Source of the DNA: Bin87 sp965204905
GTDB taxonomy: Bacteria > Chloroflexota > Dehalococcoidia > Lucifugimonadales > UBA3495
DNA: 64,000 nucleotides
Direction of reading: 5' to 3'
Assembly: GCA_965204905.1 (NCBI GenBank)
Contig: OZ242042.1
Location: 1,426,001 to 1,490,000 of the forward strand
Both the position numbers and the translations under genes were made by a program. The notes under the pieces were generated by a model that saw nothing but the letters and a program-made list of their open reading frames with translations, was not told where the DNA came from and made no database searches. This document shows positions 46,158 to 55,032 of the stretch, piece after piece (the stretch's first letter is position 1; every line of letters starts with the position of its first letter).

Positions 46158-46192
46158 TAAACGCTTTCGCCGATATTGTCAGCCTGCCGGTA

Positions 46193-46221
46193 TTGTGCAA
46201 CCATCGGTAAGGTACTACAAT
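46193..46221 (+). promoter_or_regulatory. Promoter before cbtB
   Basis: TTGTGC (46193-46198), 17-base spacer, TACAAT (46216-46221). Predicted start near 46228, 45 bases before the cbtB ATG. So cobalt transport may be expressed apart from the riboswitch. Confidence 0.5.
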
Positions 46222-46272
46222 GCCTGCTATTGATACCGCGTAAAGCGTCTATCACCACAAGAGGAGTGAAAA

Positions 46273-46473
46273 ATGGGTATCGTCAACCGTTTCCTTTCCA
46301 CGACCAACACCGCCGCTTGGGCGCCTTGGCTCGTCGTCGGCGCCATCGCGCTGTATATGGTGGGCTATGTTGATGGTGGAGTTCACGCCGCCGCTGCGGG
46401 TTCCCCAGCCGTCCTGAACACCGTCCACGAGTTCTTCCACCACGCCCGCCACGTTGCCTTCATGTGCCACTAG
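46273..46473 (+). CDS. cbtB: Cobalt transporter subunit CbtB
   Basis: 66 residues. One membrane helix (WLVVGAIALYMVGYVDGG, about 20-37) and the characteristic His-rich end HEFFHHARHVAFMCH, proposed to bind cobalt. CbtB-CbtA is a B12-linked cobalt uptake system in bacteria lacking CbiMNQO. GAGGAG precedes the ATG. Its own promoter lies upstream and cbtA follows after 216 bases. Confidence 0.92.
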   Translation: MGIVNRFLSTTNTAAWAPWLVVGAIALYMVGYVDGGVHAAAAGSPAVLNTVHEFFHHARHVAFMCH

Positions 46474-46689
46474 GTTTGGGTCGGTCCGGCGTCCCGTGAT
46501 GCCGGGCCGCTGCTTTTTGGGTTCGCCAACGTCGAACTCAGCATTGGCGAGTTTCGCTGCGCGGACGCTCAATAGGGCGTCGGGAGGAGTGCGCTGTGGA
46601 TCTGCCTGATTGGTTTAACCGTTTTCCGACGGGTCGCCCCGTTTGCGGCCTGTAAACCCGTTCAGTCAGAACTTCACTGGAGGTCCGTT

Positions 46690-47475
46690 ATGACGCGCAT
46701 CCTTCCTACCGCGCTGATCATGGGAGTAATCGTAGGACTGCTGGTTGCAGCCTACATGAACGTTTTCAATGTCCCCGTCATGGAGTGGGCGATTGCCCTG
46801 GAAGGGTGCGACATTGATCGGGCCGGTTGCGCCGAGCAACTGGCCGCAGAAGAAGAGGAAGCGCCGCTCCCGCTGGCGTTCCTGACCAGCCTAGGCGGCC
46901 AACGTGTTGGAATGAGCGTTGGTCTGGCCGTTATCGGAATCCTGTACGCTGCCATATTCACCGGCCTGTACCACCTGATGCGCAACGCGACGCCAGGGTG
47001 GAGTCCATGGTCGTGGGCTGCGGTTGCCGCACTGCTGGGTTTTTGGGGCGTGTCCCTGTACACCCAGATCAAGTTCCCGCTGAATCCACCTGGAATCGGA
47101 GATGAGGGGACGTTGTTGGCGCGGCAGGGGTTCCAATTCCTGTTCATCGCCGTATCGACGATATCCGTTGCGCTGGTGATATACGGCGTGGGATTGATAA
47201 ATCGCAGCGCCGCCGGTTCAGGGCGGTGGATACGTTACGCCGGAATTGGATTGGCTTACGCGGTGGTGGCTCTGTTATTGGCTTTCGCCATTCCCAGCGT
47301 CCGCGATGCCGCGCCGGGCTGGTTGCCGCCGGAACTCACCATAATGTTCCGCACCTTCACTGCCGCCGGCCATTTCCTGCTGTGGATGGGTATTGCCTTC
47401 GCCACCGTCGGCTACCGCATGTACCGAGAACGGGACATGCATGCCTACCCGCAATCGTCAGCGGCCGCGGCCTAA
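46690..47475 (+). CDS. cbtA: Cobalt transporter CbtA
   Basis: 261 residues, about five to six membrane helices: ILPTALIMGVIVGLLVAAYM at the N terminus, then after an acidic loop three to four more. The Glu-rich loop AAEEEEAPLPLAFL near residues 55-68 is an unusual charged patch for a metal channel. Placed right after CbtB, as is standard for this system. ATG has GGAGG upstream. The next gene starts 11 bases after its stop. Confidence 0.85.
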   Translation: MTRILPTALIMGVIVGLLVAAYMNVFNVPVMEWAIALEGCDIDRAGCAEQLAAEEEEAPLPLAFLTSLGGQRVGMSVGLAVIGILYAAIFTGLYHLMRNATPGWSPWSWAAVAALLGFWGVSLYTQIKFPLNPPGIGDEGTLLARQGFQFLFIAVSTISVALVIYGVGLINRSAAGSGRWIRYAGIGLAYAVVALLLAFAIPSVRDAAPGWLPPELTIMFRTFTAAGHFLLWMGIAFATVGYRMYRERDMHAYPQSSAAAA

Positions 47476-47486
47476 CGCAGCGCACC

Positions 47487-49553
47487 ATGACACAACCTGC
47501 ATCCGGACGGGAGCCCCGTTTCCCCTTTACCGCTATTGTCGGCCAAACACCGATGAAAAGGGCGTTGTTGCTGAACGCCATCAATCCACGCATCGGCGGC
47601 GTGCTGGTGCGCGGCAAGAAGGGAACGGCCAAGAGTACGGCGGTGCGTTCCCTGGCCGCATTGTTGCCTGAGGTTCCGGTAGTTCCGGGATGCTCGTACA
47701 GTTGCCAGCCCGGCGCGCCTCAGGAAGTATGCCAATGGTGCCAGCAGGCGGCGCGCGTCGGTGGCCCATCGGCCCGGCAGGTGCGGATCGTTGACCTCCC
47801 GGTGGGAGCGACCGAGGACCGTCTCGTCGGATCCTTGGACATTGAGCAAGCGATCAAGTCCGGCGAAAAGAACTTCGAGCCGGGGCTGATTGCCGCCGCC
47901 CATCGGGGCATCCTTTACATCGACGAGGTTAACCTGCTCAACGACCACTTGGTCGATGTTCTGCTGGACGCCGCGGCGATGGGTAGAAACTATGTTGAGC
48001 GGGAGGGCATCTCGGTAAGCCACGACGCTGAGTTCATGCTGGTTGGCACCATGAACCCGGAGGAAGGCGATCTGCGCCCTCAGCTGCTGGACCGTTTCGG
48101 CCTCGCCGTAGAGGTTGACGGCGTGTTCGAGCCGGCGGAACGCCGCGAGGTAGTGCGCCGTCGGATGGCTTTCGAGGCCGCGCCTTTCGATTTCATGGAC
48201 AATTGGGCGGACGCGGAGCAGGCGGAACGGGACCGCCTGTTGTCCAGCCAACAGTTGCTTGGTGAGGTGATTGTCCCAGATGACATCCTGGAGCTGATTA
48301 CCGACATCTGCGCCGAGTACCAGGTGGACGGGCTGCGTGGCGACATCGTGATGTATAAGACCGCCAGCACCATCGCCGCCTACGAGGGTCGGACAGTCGT
48401 TGACGTGGACGACGTGCGCGAGGCGGCGCTGATGGCGCTGCTGCACCGGCAGCGTCGGCAGCCGTTCCAGCAGCCTCACCTGGTTACCGAACAGCTGGAC
48501 AACATGCTGGAAGATTTCCAGAACCAGCAACGCGACCGCGAGCCGTCCACCGATAACGATTCCCGTCAGGATGACCCTGCCGACGATAGTGATAGAGAAC
48601 CCGACCCGCCCGATGAAGAAACCGAGGATCCTGCGGACGCTGCTCTCGGCGACGAGTGGTTTGAAATCGGCGACCCCTACGCCGTCCAGAACCTCCAGGT
48701 CCAGCCGCCCGACCAACGCGCGCGCCGCTCGTCCGGGCGTCGCGCCACCACCGTCAGCGGCACGTCAGTAGGCCGGTACGTTGGCGCTCGGGTTCCGGAA
48801 GGCGCGGCCTCCGACCTGGCGCTCGACGCCACCCTCCGCGCTGCCGCGCCTTATCAGCAATCCCGCCGCACCTCTGCGGAGTCTGACACGTCCGCCCTGC
48901 TCATCGAGCCGTGGGACGTGCGCGAGAAAGTCCGCGAGACCCATACCGGCTCGCTGATCCTGTTCGTGGTGGATGCCAGCGGCTCCATGGGCGCGCAACG
49001 ACGTATGGTTGCGGTCAAAGGCGCGGTGATGTCCCTGCTGCTGGACGCCTACCAGCGCCGGGACCGCGTCGGTTTAATCGCGTTTCGGGGCACGGGGGCC
49101 GAACTGCTGCTGCCGCCCACCGGCAGCGTGGAAATGGCGCAATGGTGCTTGCAGGAAATGCCGACCGGCGGACGAACCCCGCTGGCGCGCGCGCTTTACG
49201 TTGCCATGGAAACGCTGGAAACCGAACGATTGAAAGATCGAGACGTCCTGCCGTTGCTAGTGCTCCTGTCCGACGGTCGGGCTAACGTGTCGCTTTCTGG
49301 AGACCAGTTGAACCAACTGGCCGCCGGCGACGGCGAGATACAAAATCTGGCCCAAACCATCTCGGATGCGAAAATCCCCGCCGTGGTGGTGGACACCGAG
49401 CAGGACTTCATCAAGCTGGGGCTGGCGCAGGGCATCGCCGATTCCATGTCGGCACGTTACATCAAGCTAGACGATCTGGCCGCCGAAAGCCTTGCCGACG
49501 CGGTGCGCCGGGAGTTGCCGGGAGAGGTGGAGCCGGCCCCTGTGGTAACATGA
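47487..49553 (+). CDS. Fused ChlI-ChlD-type chelatase ATPase subunit
   Basis: 688 residues. N-terminal AAA+ motor with Walker A GKKGTAKST (43-51) and Walker B GILYIDEVNLL; the inserted Cys-rich piece CSYSCQPGAPQEVCQWC near residue 72 is typical of cobaltochelatase-type motors. An acidic linker (about residues 350-420) leads to a VWA domain with MIDAS D496-A-S498-G-S500. It likely powers CobN in place of separate CobS and CobT. ATG at 47487; the upstream frame overlaps cbtA and is not used. Confidence 0.9.
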   Translation: MTQPASGREPRFPFTAIVGQTPMKRALLLNAINPRIGGVLVRGKKGTAKSTAVRSLAALLPEVPVVPGCSYSCQPGAPQEVCQWCQQAARVGGPSARQVRIVDLPVGATEDRLVGSLDIEQAIKSGEKNFEPGLIAAAHRGILYIDEVNLLNDHLVDVLLDAAAMGRNYVEREGISVSHDAEFMLVGTMNPEEGDLRPQLLDRFGLAVEVDGVFEPAERREVVRRRMAFEAAPFDFMDNWADAEQAERDRLLSSQQLLGEVIVPDDILELITDICAEYQVDGLRGDIVMYKTASTIAAYEGRTVVDVDDVREAALMALLHRQRRQPFQQPHLVTEQLDNMLEDFQNQQRDREPSTDNDSRQDDPADDSDREPDPPDEETEDPADAALGDEWFEIGDPYAVQNLQVQPPDQRARRSSGRRATTVSGTSVGRYVGARVPEGAASDLALDATLRAAAPYQQSRRTSAESDTSALLIEPWDVREKVRETHTGSLILFVVDASGSMGAQRRMVAVKGAVMSLLLDAYQRRDRVGLIAFRGTGAELLLPPTGSVEMAQWCLQEMPTGGRTPLARALYVAMETLETERLKDRDVLPLLVLLSDGRANVSLSGDQLNQLAAGDGEIQNLAQTISDAKIPAVVVDTEQDFIKLGLAQGIADSMSARYIKLDDLAAESLADAVRRELPGEVEPAPVVT

Positions 49554-49584
49554 TTTAATCCCAATTTGACCGCGAGGAACCACG

Positions 49585-50904
49585 ATGCCGCGCACTCTCC
49601 CTTACGCCGATATGGATAAAATCCTTTCCCTGTCCAAGCGACGGGGTTTCGTCTTTCAGTCCAGCGAGGTGTACGGGGGACTGGGATCAACCTGGGACTA
49701 CGGCCCGCTCGGCGTGGAACTCAAGCGCAACGTCAAGGAAGCGTGGTGGCGCTCCGTAGTATCCGAGCGCGACGACGTGGTGGGCTTGGACGCCGCCATC
49801 CTGATGCACCCCCGCGTCTGGGAAGCCAGCGGCCACGTGGAGAACTTCAGCGACCCGTTGGTGGAATGTCGCGAGTGCCACCGCCGCTTCCGCCAGGATC
49901 AACTGGAAACCGAAAACTGCCCCGAGTGCGGCGGCGACTTCACCGAACCGCGCCGGTTCAACCTGATGTTCCGCACCTTCATGGGGCCGGTTGAAGAATC
50001 CAGCGCCGAAGTTTTTTTGCGCCCCGAAACCGCCCAGGGCATCTTCGTCAACTTCCAGAACGTGCAGACGGCGACCCGCAAGAAACTGCCCTTCGGCATC
50101 GCCCAGATCGGCAAAGCCTTCCGCAACGAGATTACGCCCGGAAACTTTACCTTTCGCACCCGCGAGTTCGAGCAGATGGAGATTGAGTTCTTCGTCAAGC
50201 CGGGCACCGATGAGGAATGGCTGCAACAATGGGTGAAAGACCGCTTTGACTGGTACGTGGCCTACGGCATCCGCGCCGAGAACCTCCGCCTCCGCGAACA
50301 CGCCGGCGATGAGCTGGCTCACTATGCAAAGGCCACCTACGACATCGAGTACCGCTTCCCCTGGGGCTGGGGTGAGCTGGAAGGCGTCGCCGACCGCGCC
50401 GACTTCGACCTGGGCCGGCACAAGGAATTCAGCGGCGAGGACCTGACCTATTTCGACGACGAGATCCACGAGCGCTACCTGCCCTACGTGATCGAACCTT
50501 CCGGCGGCGTTGACCGGGCTACGCTGGCGTTCTGGCTGGATAGCTACGACGAGGAACCCGACGGTAACGACACTCGCACCGTCCTCCATTTCCACCGCGC
50601 CCTCGCGCCGGTTACTGTGGCGGTGCTGCCGCTCAGCCGCAACGCCCGCCTCGCGCCCACGGCCCGCTCGGTGTACGACCTGGTGCGCCGACGCTTCCGA
50701 GCCCAGTTCGACGACGCGCAGAGCATCGGCCGGCGCTACCGCCGCCAGGACGAAATTGGCACTCCCTACTGCGTGACGGTCGATTTCGACACGCTGGACG
50801 ACCAGGCGGTGACCATCCGCGACCGCGACACAATGGCCCAGGAGCGCATTCCCATCAGCCGCCTGCTGGAGGTACTGCAAGACCGCTACGACCACGGGTG
50901 GTAA
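49585..50904 (+). CDS. glyS: Glycyl-tRNA synthetase, dimeric (eukaryote/archaea-like) type
   Basis: 439 residues, class II synthetase of the GlyQS alpha2 type rather than the alpha2beta2 bacterial form. Zinc-ribbon-like pairs CRECHRRF and CPECGGDF (about 94-115), motif 2 AFRNEITPGNFTFRTREFEQMEIEFF near 175-199 (quoted in part: EITPGNFTFRTREF), and a C-terminal anticodon domain. ATG with GAGGAA upstream. No operon partner nearby. Confidence 0.95.
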   Translation: MPRTLPYADMDKILSLSKRRGFVFQSSEVYGGLGSTWDYGPLGVELKRNVKEAWWRSVVSERDDVVGLDAAILMHPRVWEASGHVENFSDPLVECRECHRRFRQDQLETENCPECGGDFTEPRRFNLMFRTFMGPVEESSAEVFLRPETAQGIFVNFQNVQTATRKKLPFGIAQIGKAFRNEITPGNFTFRTREFEQMEIEFFVKPGTDEEWLQQWVKDRFDWYVAYGIRAENLRLREHAGDELAHYAKATYDIEYRFPWGWGELEGVADRADFDLGRHKEFSGEDLTYFDDEIHERYLPYVIEPSGGVDRATLAFWLDSYDEEPDGNDTRTVLHFHRALAPVTVAVLPLSRNARLAPTARSVYDLVRRRFRAQFDDAQSIGRRYRRQDEIGTPYCVTVDFDTLDDQAVTIRDRDTMAQERIPISRLLEVLQDRYDHGW

Positions 50905-50921
50905 GTTATACTGCGATCATC

Positions 50922-51371
50922 ATGCCGCCACGAATACGCCGCGAAACCCCGGTCCGCCGGGATGCTCGCATCCGCAAGCACACTGCACAAGCCCGCGATT
51001 ACTGGTCGAAATGGCCGGCTCACTTGGCTGAAGGCGATCTCTGCCAAGCCGGCGAAAAAGGCTGGGGCACGGTAGCACAGTTGACTAAAGCCGTCGCAAC
51101 TCTGCGCGGTTGGGATCACTATGACCACGTGGCGATACAGGAAGCAATTACCGCCTTGGCCGAGGAGTCGCCGGCGCAAATCGACGTCATTTACGATGGC
51201 TTGGGGGCCGCTGAGCAATTGCATGGCAATTTCTACGAGGTCTATATGACTCCCTATCGCGCGGAGTCGGCTTTGGCAAGGGTGAGGCCGTTGCTGGAAA
51301 TCCTGTGGAATTTGCTGCCCAATGAATATACCAGCGGCTTATCGTTCTCCGAATGGGTTGAACAAGGCTGA
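50922..51371 (+). CDS. PaREP1/HEPN-like small protein
   Basis: 149 residues, helical. The central YWSKWPAHLAEGDLCQAGEKG then TKAVATLRGWDHYDH resembles PaREP1 proteins, which are thought to have a HEPN-like fold; the catalytic RxxxxH of HEPN nucleases is not visible. The start used is ATG 50922. Function unknown; it lies alone between glyS and birA. PaREP1 genes are otherwise best known in thermophilic archaea. Confidence 0.55.
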   Translation: MPPRIRRETPVRRDARIRKHTAQARDYWSKWPAHLAEGDLCQAGEKGWGTVAQLTKAVATLRGWDHYDHVAIQEAITALAEESPAQIDVIYDGLGAAEQLHGNFYEVYMTPYRAESALARVRPLLEILWNLLPNEYTSGLSFSEWVEQG

Positions 51372-51386
51372 ATCGGCAAAGCGATT

Positions 51387-52190
51387 ATGCCCCCTTCCGT
51401 CGTTGCCAGGATGCTGCGAACCGGACTTTACACGGCAGTTATCGGCAGATCCGTTCGTTACTACCAGTCCACATCGTCCACCATGGACGATGCTGCGCGA
51501 TGGGTCCGCGACGGCGCCGACGAGGGCGCTGTGGTGGTCGCCGAAACCCAAACCGCCAGCCGGGGACGCCTGGGACGGCGCTGGGTATCCGACGCCGGCA
51601 ACCTGTATTTCTCCGTTCTCTTTCGACCCGACGCGGCCGCCCTGCCTCTGCTCAGCCCGTTGGCCGGCGTCGCCGTAGCTCGCGCAATCCGCCAGGTGGC
51701 CGGGTTGTATCCGGCCATCAAGTGGCCTAACGACATAATCATTGATGGCCGCAAGGTCGCCGGCATACTTGCGGAAAGTACGCTGTCCGGCCGGCGAATC
51801 GAACACGCAGTGGTGGGACTTGGCGTCAACGTTGCGTTGGACGTGTCCGCCGACCCGGAAACTGCGGATACCGCGGCCAGTCTCAATGACCTGGCCGGCT
51901 CAGAGGTTGATCGCTCCGAGTTGTTGCGCCGTACCTTGCAGCACATGGACGCCCTGTACCTGGACCTGCGGCGCGGACGCTCGCCCATACCCGAGTGGCG
52001 GCGCTGGCTGGACACCCTCGGCCAGCGCGTAGTCGTAACGCACCACGACGTCAGCAATACCGGCTTGGCCGAGGACGTGGACGAACACGGCAACCTGCTG
52101 CTGCGTACCGACGACGGCCAATTGTTGACCCTCACCGCCGGAGACATTACCCTTCGGCCAGCTCAAGGAGAGCCGGCGAGCCATGCTTGA
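51387..52190 (+). CDS. birA: Biotin-[acetyl-CoA-carboxylase] ligase, class I
   Basis: 267 residues. Attaches biotin to the biotin carboxyl carrier. Signature GRLGRRWVSDAGNLYFS (about 53-69) for biotinyl-AMP, and KWPNDIIIDGRKVAGILAE (about 112-130), both intact. No N-terminal DNA-binding domain, so it is not a repressor. ATG at 51387; its end overlaps the downstream SDR by eight bases. Confidence 0.94.
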   Translation: MPPSVVARMLRTGLYTAVIGRSVRYYQSTSSTMDDAARWVRDGADEGAVVVAETQTASRGRLGRRWVSDAGNLYFSVLFRPDAAALPLLSPLAGVAVARAIRQVAGLYPAIKWPNDIIIDGRKVAGILAESTLSGRRIEHAVVGLGVNVALDVSADPETADTAASLNDLAGSEVDRSELLRRTLQHMDALYLDLRRGRSPIPEWRRWLDTLGQRVVVTHHDVSNTGLAEDVDEHGNLLLRTDDGQLLTLTAGDITLRPAQGEPASHA

Positions 52191-52992
52191 AAACCTCTAC
52201 CTGGACGGAAAAGTCGTCGTCATCACCGGCGGCGGCACCGGGCTTGGCCTGGAGATGGTGCGCGCCCTCACTCGTTCCGGCGCCAATTTGGCCATCGCCG
52301 GCCGACGCGCCGGACCCATCGAGGCGGCCTGCGACGAAGTGATCGCCGCCGGGCAGGATGCCATCGCCGTGCCCACCGACGTATCGAGGTCCGCCGACGC
52401 TGATGCATTGATTCAGGCGACTCTTGAACACTTCGGGCGTATTGACGTGCTGATCAACAACGCCGCTATGGTCGCCGACAACGTCCTCAAGCCCATCTGG
52501 GAAATCACCGATGACGATTGGGACATCGCAATGTCGGTGAACCTGAACGGCGCATTTTACTGCGCGCGCGCTGCCGCCAAACCGATGGCGGATGCCGGCA
52601 AGGGTAAAATCATCAACGTGGCCTCCGGCTTCGGATTGCGCGGCGGTCGCGACATCTACATGTACTGCACTTCAAAGGGCGGCGTCATTCAACTCACCCG
52701 CGTGCTCTCGTTCAGCCTGGCCCGCTACGGCATCACGGCCAACAGCATCGTCCCGGGGTTCATTCCCACCATCGACCCCGGCGCGGAGATCAACCGCACG
52801 CTGCCGCAATCCGGCGACTTCCTGCCCACGGGCAAGCTGGGCAAGCCCGAGGACTTGGGCCCCATCGCCGTGTTCCTGGCCTCCGACGCCTCCGACTACA
52901 TGACCGGCGAAATGTTTATCCTGGACGGGGCAGGGCTAGCGTCCGGTATCGCCCCCACCGGCTATGCCCCTATCGCACCCTTGGAGCCATAA
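52183..52992 (+). CDS. Short-chain dehydrogenase/reductase
   Basis: 269 residues. Classical SDR with ITGGGTGLGLEMV cofactor loop (about 14-26), NNAAMVADN (about 93), and catalytic Tyr/Lys in MYCTSKGGVIQLTRV (about 162-176). A very similar SDR lies at 20584-21363. Overlaps birA by eight bases and is followed, 6 bases later, by a degenerate SDR. Substrate unknown. Confidence 0.85.
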   Translation: MLENLYLDGKVVVITGGGTGLGLEMVRALTRSGANLAIAGRRAGPIEAACDEVIAAGQDAIAVPTDVSRSADADALIQATLEHFGRIDVLINNAAMVADNVLKPIWEITDDDWDIAMSVNLNGAFYCARAAAKPMADAGKGKIINVASGFGLRGGRDIYMYCTSKGGVIQLTRVLSFSLARYGITANSIVPGFIPTIDPGAEINRTLPQSGDFLPTGKLGKPEDLGPIAVFLASDASDYMTGEMFILDGAGLASGIAPTGYAPIAPLEP

Positions 52993-52998
52993 CTCGCA

Positions 52999-53763
52999 AT
53001 GACTCTTCCCGCCGAATACAGCCTCGCCGGCCAGACCGCGATTGTCGCATCTTCCGGCGGCGACGAAACCCCGCAACTGGCGGCTGCGCTCGCCGAGGCC
53101 GGCGCGAGCGTCTTTGCCGTCGCCCGCCACGCCGGTTCGGTCGATGCCATCCGCGCCGCCGTATCGGCGGTAACGGGCAGCGAGGCATTCGGACACGTTG
53201 GCCGCTGGGACACGCCGGAAAGCGCGGCGGCCGTGTTATCCGCCTTCACCGGGGCGCACGACCGCGTGGACATCCTGGTCAACGACACACGCAGCTTCTT
53301 CGCCAAGCCCGCCGCCGATATTTCCCTGCACGAATGGGACGAACTGCATGCCCGCAACGTCCGCGCCACGTTCATGCTCAGCCAGGCCGTGGGGCAGCGG
53401 ATGCTGGGGCAGCAGTACGGGCGCATCGTCAACGTCATTTCCAACCTGGCGGAGCGGGCCGTCATCAACTGCTCCGCCTACAGCGCGACCCAGGCGGCGG
53501 TGCTGTCCCTGACACGTTCGTTCGCCGTCGAGTGGGGGCGCAGCGAGATTCGCGTCAACGCCGTCGGCTCCGGCTGGTCCACTGCCGATGACATCCCCCT
53601 GGAAACCCAGCGCGAGGAACTGCTGGTTCGGTACACCCCCATGCGACGCAAAGGCCATCCCCGCGACCTGGCCGCCATGCTGGTGTACCTCTGCTCGCCT
53701 CACTGTGATTACCCCAGCGGGCAACCGGTGTACATTGACGGGGGGGCGAACGCGCATCCGTGA
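52999..53763 (+). CDS. SDR-fold protein, catalytic residues lost
   Basis: 254 residues, SDR fold. The N-terminal nucleotide loop, normally TGxxxGxG, reads ASSGGDETPQL (about 17-27). The active-site YxxxK is Y161-S-A-T-Q165, so the catalytic Lys is gone. The later AVEWGRSEIRVNAVGSGW and GQPVYIDGG are normal for SDRs. It may be an inactive partner of the preceding SDR, as in heteromeric SDR enzymes, or a decaying paralogue. Confidence 0.78.
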   Translation: MTLPAEYSLAGQTAIVASSGGDETPQLAAALAEAGASVFAVARHAGSVDAIRAAVSAVTGSEAFGHVGRWDTPESAAAVLSAFTGAHDRVDILVNDTRSFFAKPAADISLHEWDELHARNVRATFMLSQAVGQRMLGQQYGRIVNVISNLAERAVINCSAYSATQAAVLSLTRSFAVEWGRSEIRVNAVGSGWSTADDIPLETQREELLVRYTPMRRKGHPRDLAAMLVYLCSPHCDYPSGQPVYIDGGANAHP

Positions 53764-53779
53764 TGCGAAGGTGAGGACT

Positions 53780-54976
53780 ATGAGCGGCGAACCCAAAATG
53801 TTTCTTATTTATCCAGATGAGCGCGTTCCGGAACCAGTGAAGGAGATAAATTTCGCAGATCGGGGGATCAAAGAGCGTGAGCATATCCAGGAATGGATCG
53901 CAAGCAACCCTGGTATCGTGGGAGATGACCTGCTGATCGTTGGCAAAGAATTCGGCGATTTCGACCTTACTCGCGAGCGTTTGGATTTGTTGGCCGTAGA
54001 TGCGGACGGAAGATTGGTGATCATCGAGCTAAAAAGGGACGACACGGGATCTGACGTACATTGGCAAGCGATCAAATACGCCAGCTATGTGGGCAAAGCA
54101 TCTGCGGATGACATCAGGCGCATTTATGCAGAATACGCGAATATTGACGAACAAGAAGCTGAGCAACAATTGCTTGAGCATCTGGATTCAAATGACTTAG
54201 CCGTGCTGAACAATGGCCAACGCATCATCATAGTGAGTCATCGCTTCGCCCCCGAGGTAACGTCGGCCGTCTTGTGGCTCAACGAACAAAGCCACGTAGA
54301 TGACTTGATAACTTGCGTCCAATTGACGCCTTATCAAGAATCGGCGCAGAGCCAAATGTTCCTTCAATCGACTACCATCCTACCGTTGCCAGGGGCAGAC
54401 AAATACACCATCCAAGTCGATAGTGAAGGCAAGGCTGGTATTTCAAGTCGTTCACCCGGTCGTACCTCATCGTTTGAAAAGAGGAACGATGAAATTTCGA
54501 GATTTTGCCGTGGCGTTAAGGACGAATTGAACGACCGGGTCCAGTCCGAAGACTCGTTGTCCGGGAGCTATGGGTTCGCTCGGGGTGACGCGAACCACAG
54601 ATGGTTCCGAATGTGGCCGGACCGCTTTCTGTGGGGCCGACATGAGGCTCACTACACCTTGGATTTCCAAAGACATAGCGATCAGACGACGGTGACCGTA
54701 GGCTTTCTGATACCTAAAAATTACCTCCGCGAGCAATTAGGATACAATGACACTCAACTAACTCAACTGGCCACGACGCTTCGATCTAGTCAAGGACCGG
54801 CAAACCAGGTATTGAGGGATACCCGTGGTTGGCTGGGTCTACAATCCGATGTTTCGGTCAATTCCATTGATGATGGCTTGGTCCAGGCTGTGGCTGGGAC
54901 CATCGAGCTCTTGATAAACGGCGGTGCTCGATCTTTTGAAGAATTTGACCATGGCCGTGATGACACAGGCGATTGA
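53780..54976 (+). CDS. PD-(D/E)XK nuclease domain protein (NucS/DUF91-like)
   Basis: 398 residues. Nuclease core in the first 100 residues: D69 (RLDLLAVDADGR), E83-L-K85 (VIIELKRDD) and Q96 (HWQAIKYASYV), the NucS-type site. The long C-terminal half is helical with a second fold (FRMWPDRFLWG) that I do not recognise. The codon use is clearly less GC-rich than in flanking genes, a sign of recent transfer. ATG at 53780. Could be an accessory restriction-like or repair enzyme. Confidence 0.75.
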   Translation: MSGEPKMFLIYPDERVPEPVKEINFADRGIKEREHIQEWIASNPGIVGDDLLIVGKEFGDFDLTRERLDLLAVDADGRLVIIELKRDDTGSDVHWQAIKYASYVGKASADDIRRIYAEYANIDEQEAEQQLLEHLDSNDLAVLNNGQRIIIVSHRFAPEVTSAVLWLNEQSHVDDLITCVQLTPYQESAQSQMFLQSTTILPLPGADKYTIQVDSEGKAGISSRSPGRTSSFEKRNDEISRFCRGVKDELNDRVQSEDSLSGSYGFARGDANHRWFRMWPDRFLWGRHEAHYTLDFQRHSDQTTVTVGFLIPKNYLREQLGYNDTQLTQLATTLRSSQGPANQVLRDTRGWLGLQSDVSVNSIDDGLVQAVAGTIELLINGGARSFEEFDHGRDDTGD

Positions 54977-55032
54977 ACTTCTGGTGCCGATTTGATCTTG
55001 TTGGTACCTCTACGGTGTTACAATATCTCGTG

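Noticed and set aside
46474..46689. Second riboswitch between cbtB and cbtA
   Set aside because: No B12 box or other known aptamer core was found; only weak stems.
47226..47486. Upstream extension of the chelatase ATPase gene
   Set aside because: It overlaps most of the end of cbtA in another frame; the MTQPASG start at 47487 sits just before the conserved FTAIVGQ segment.
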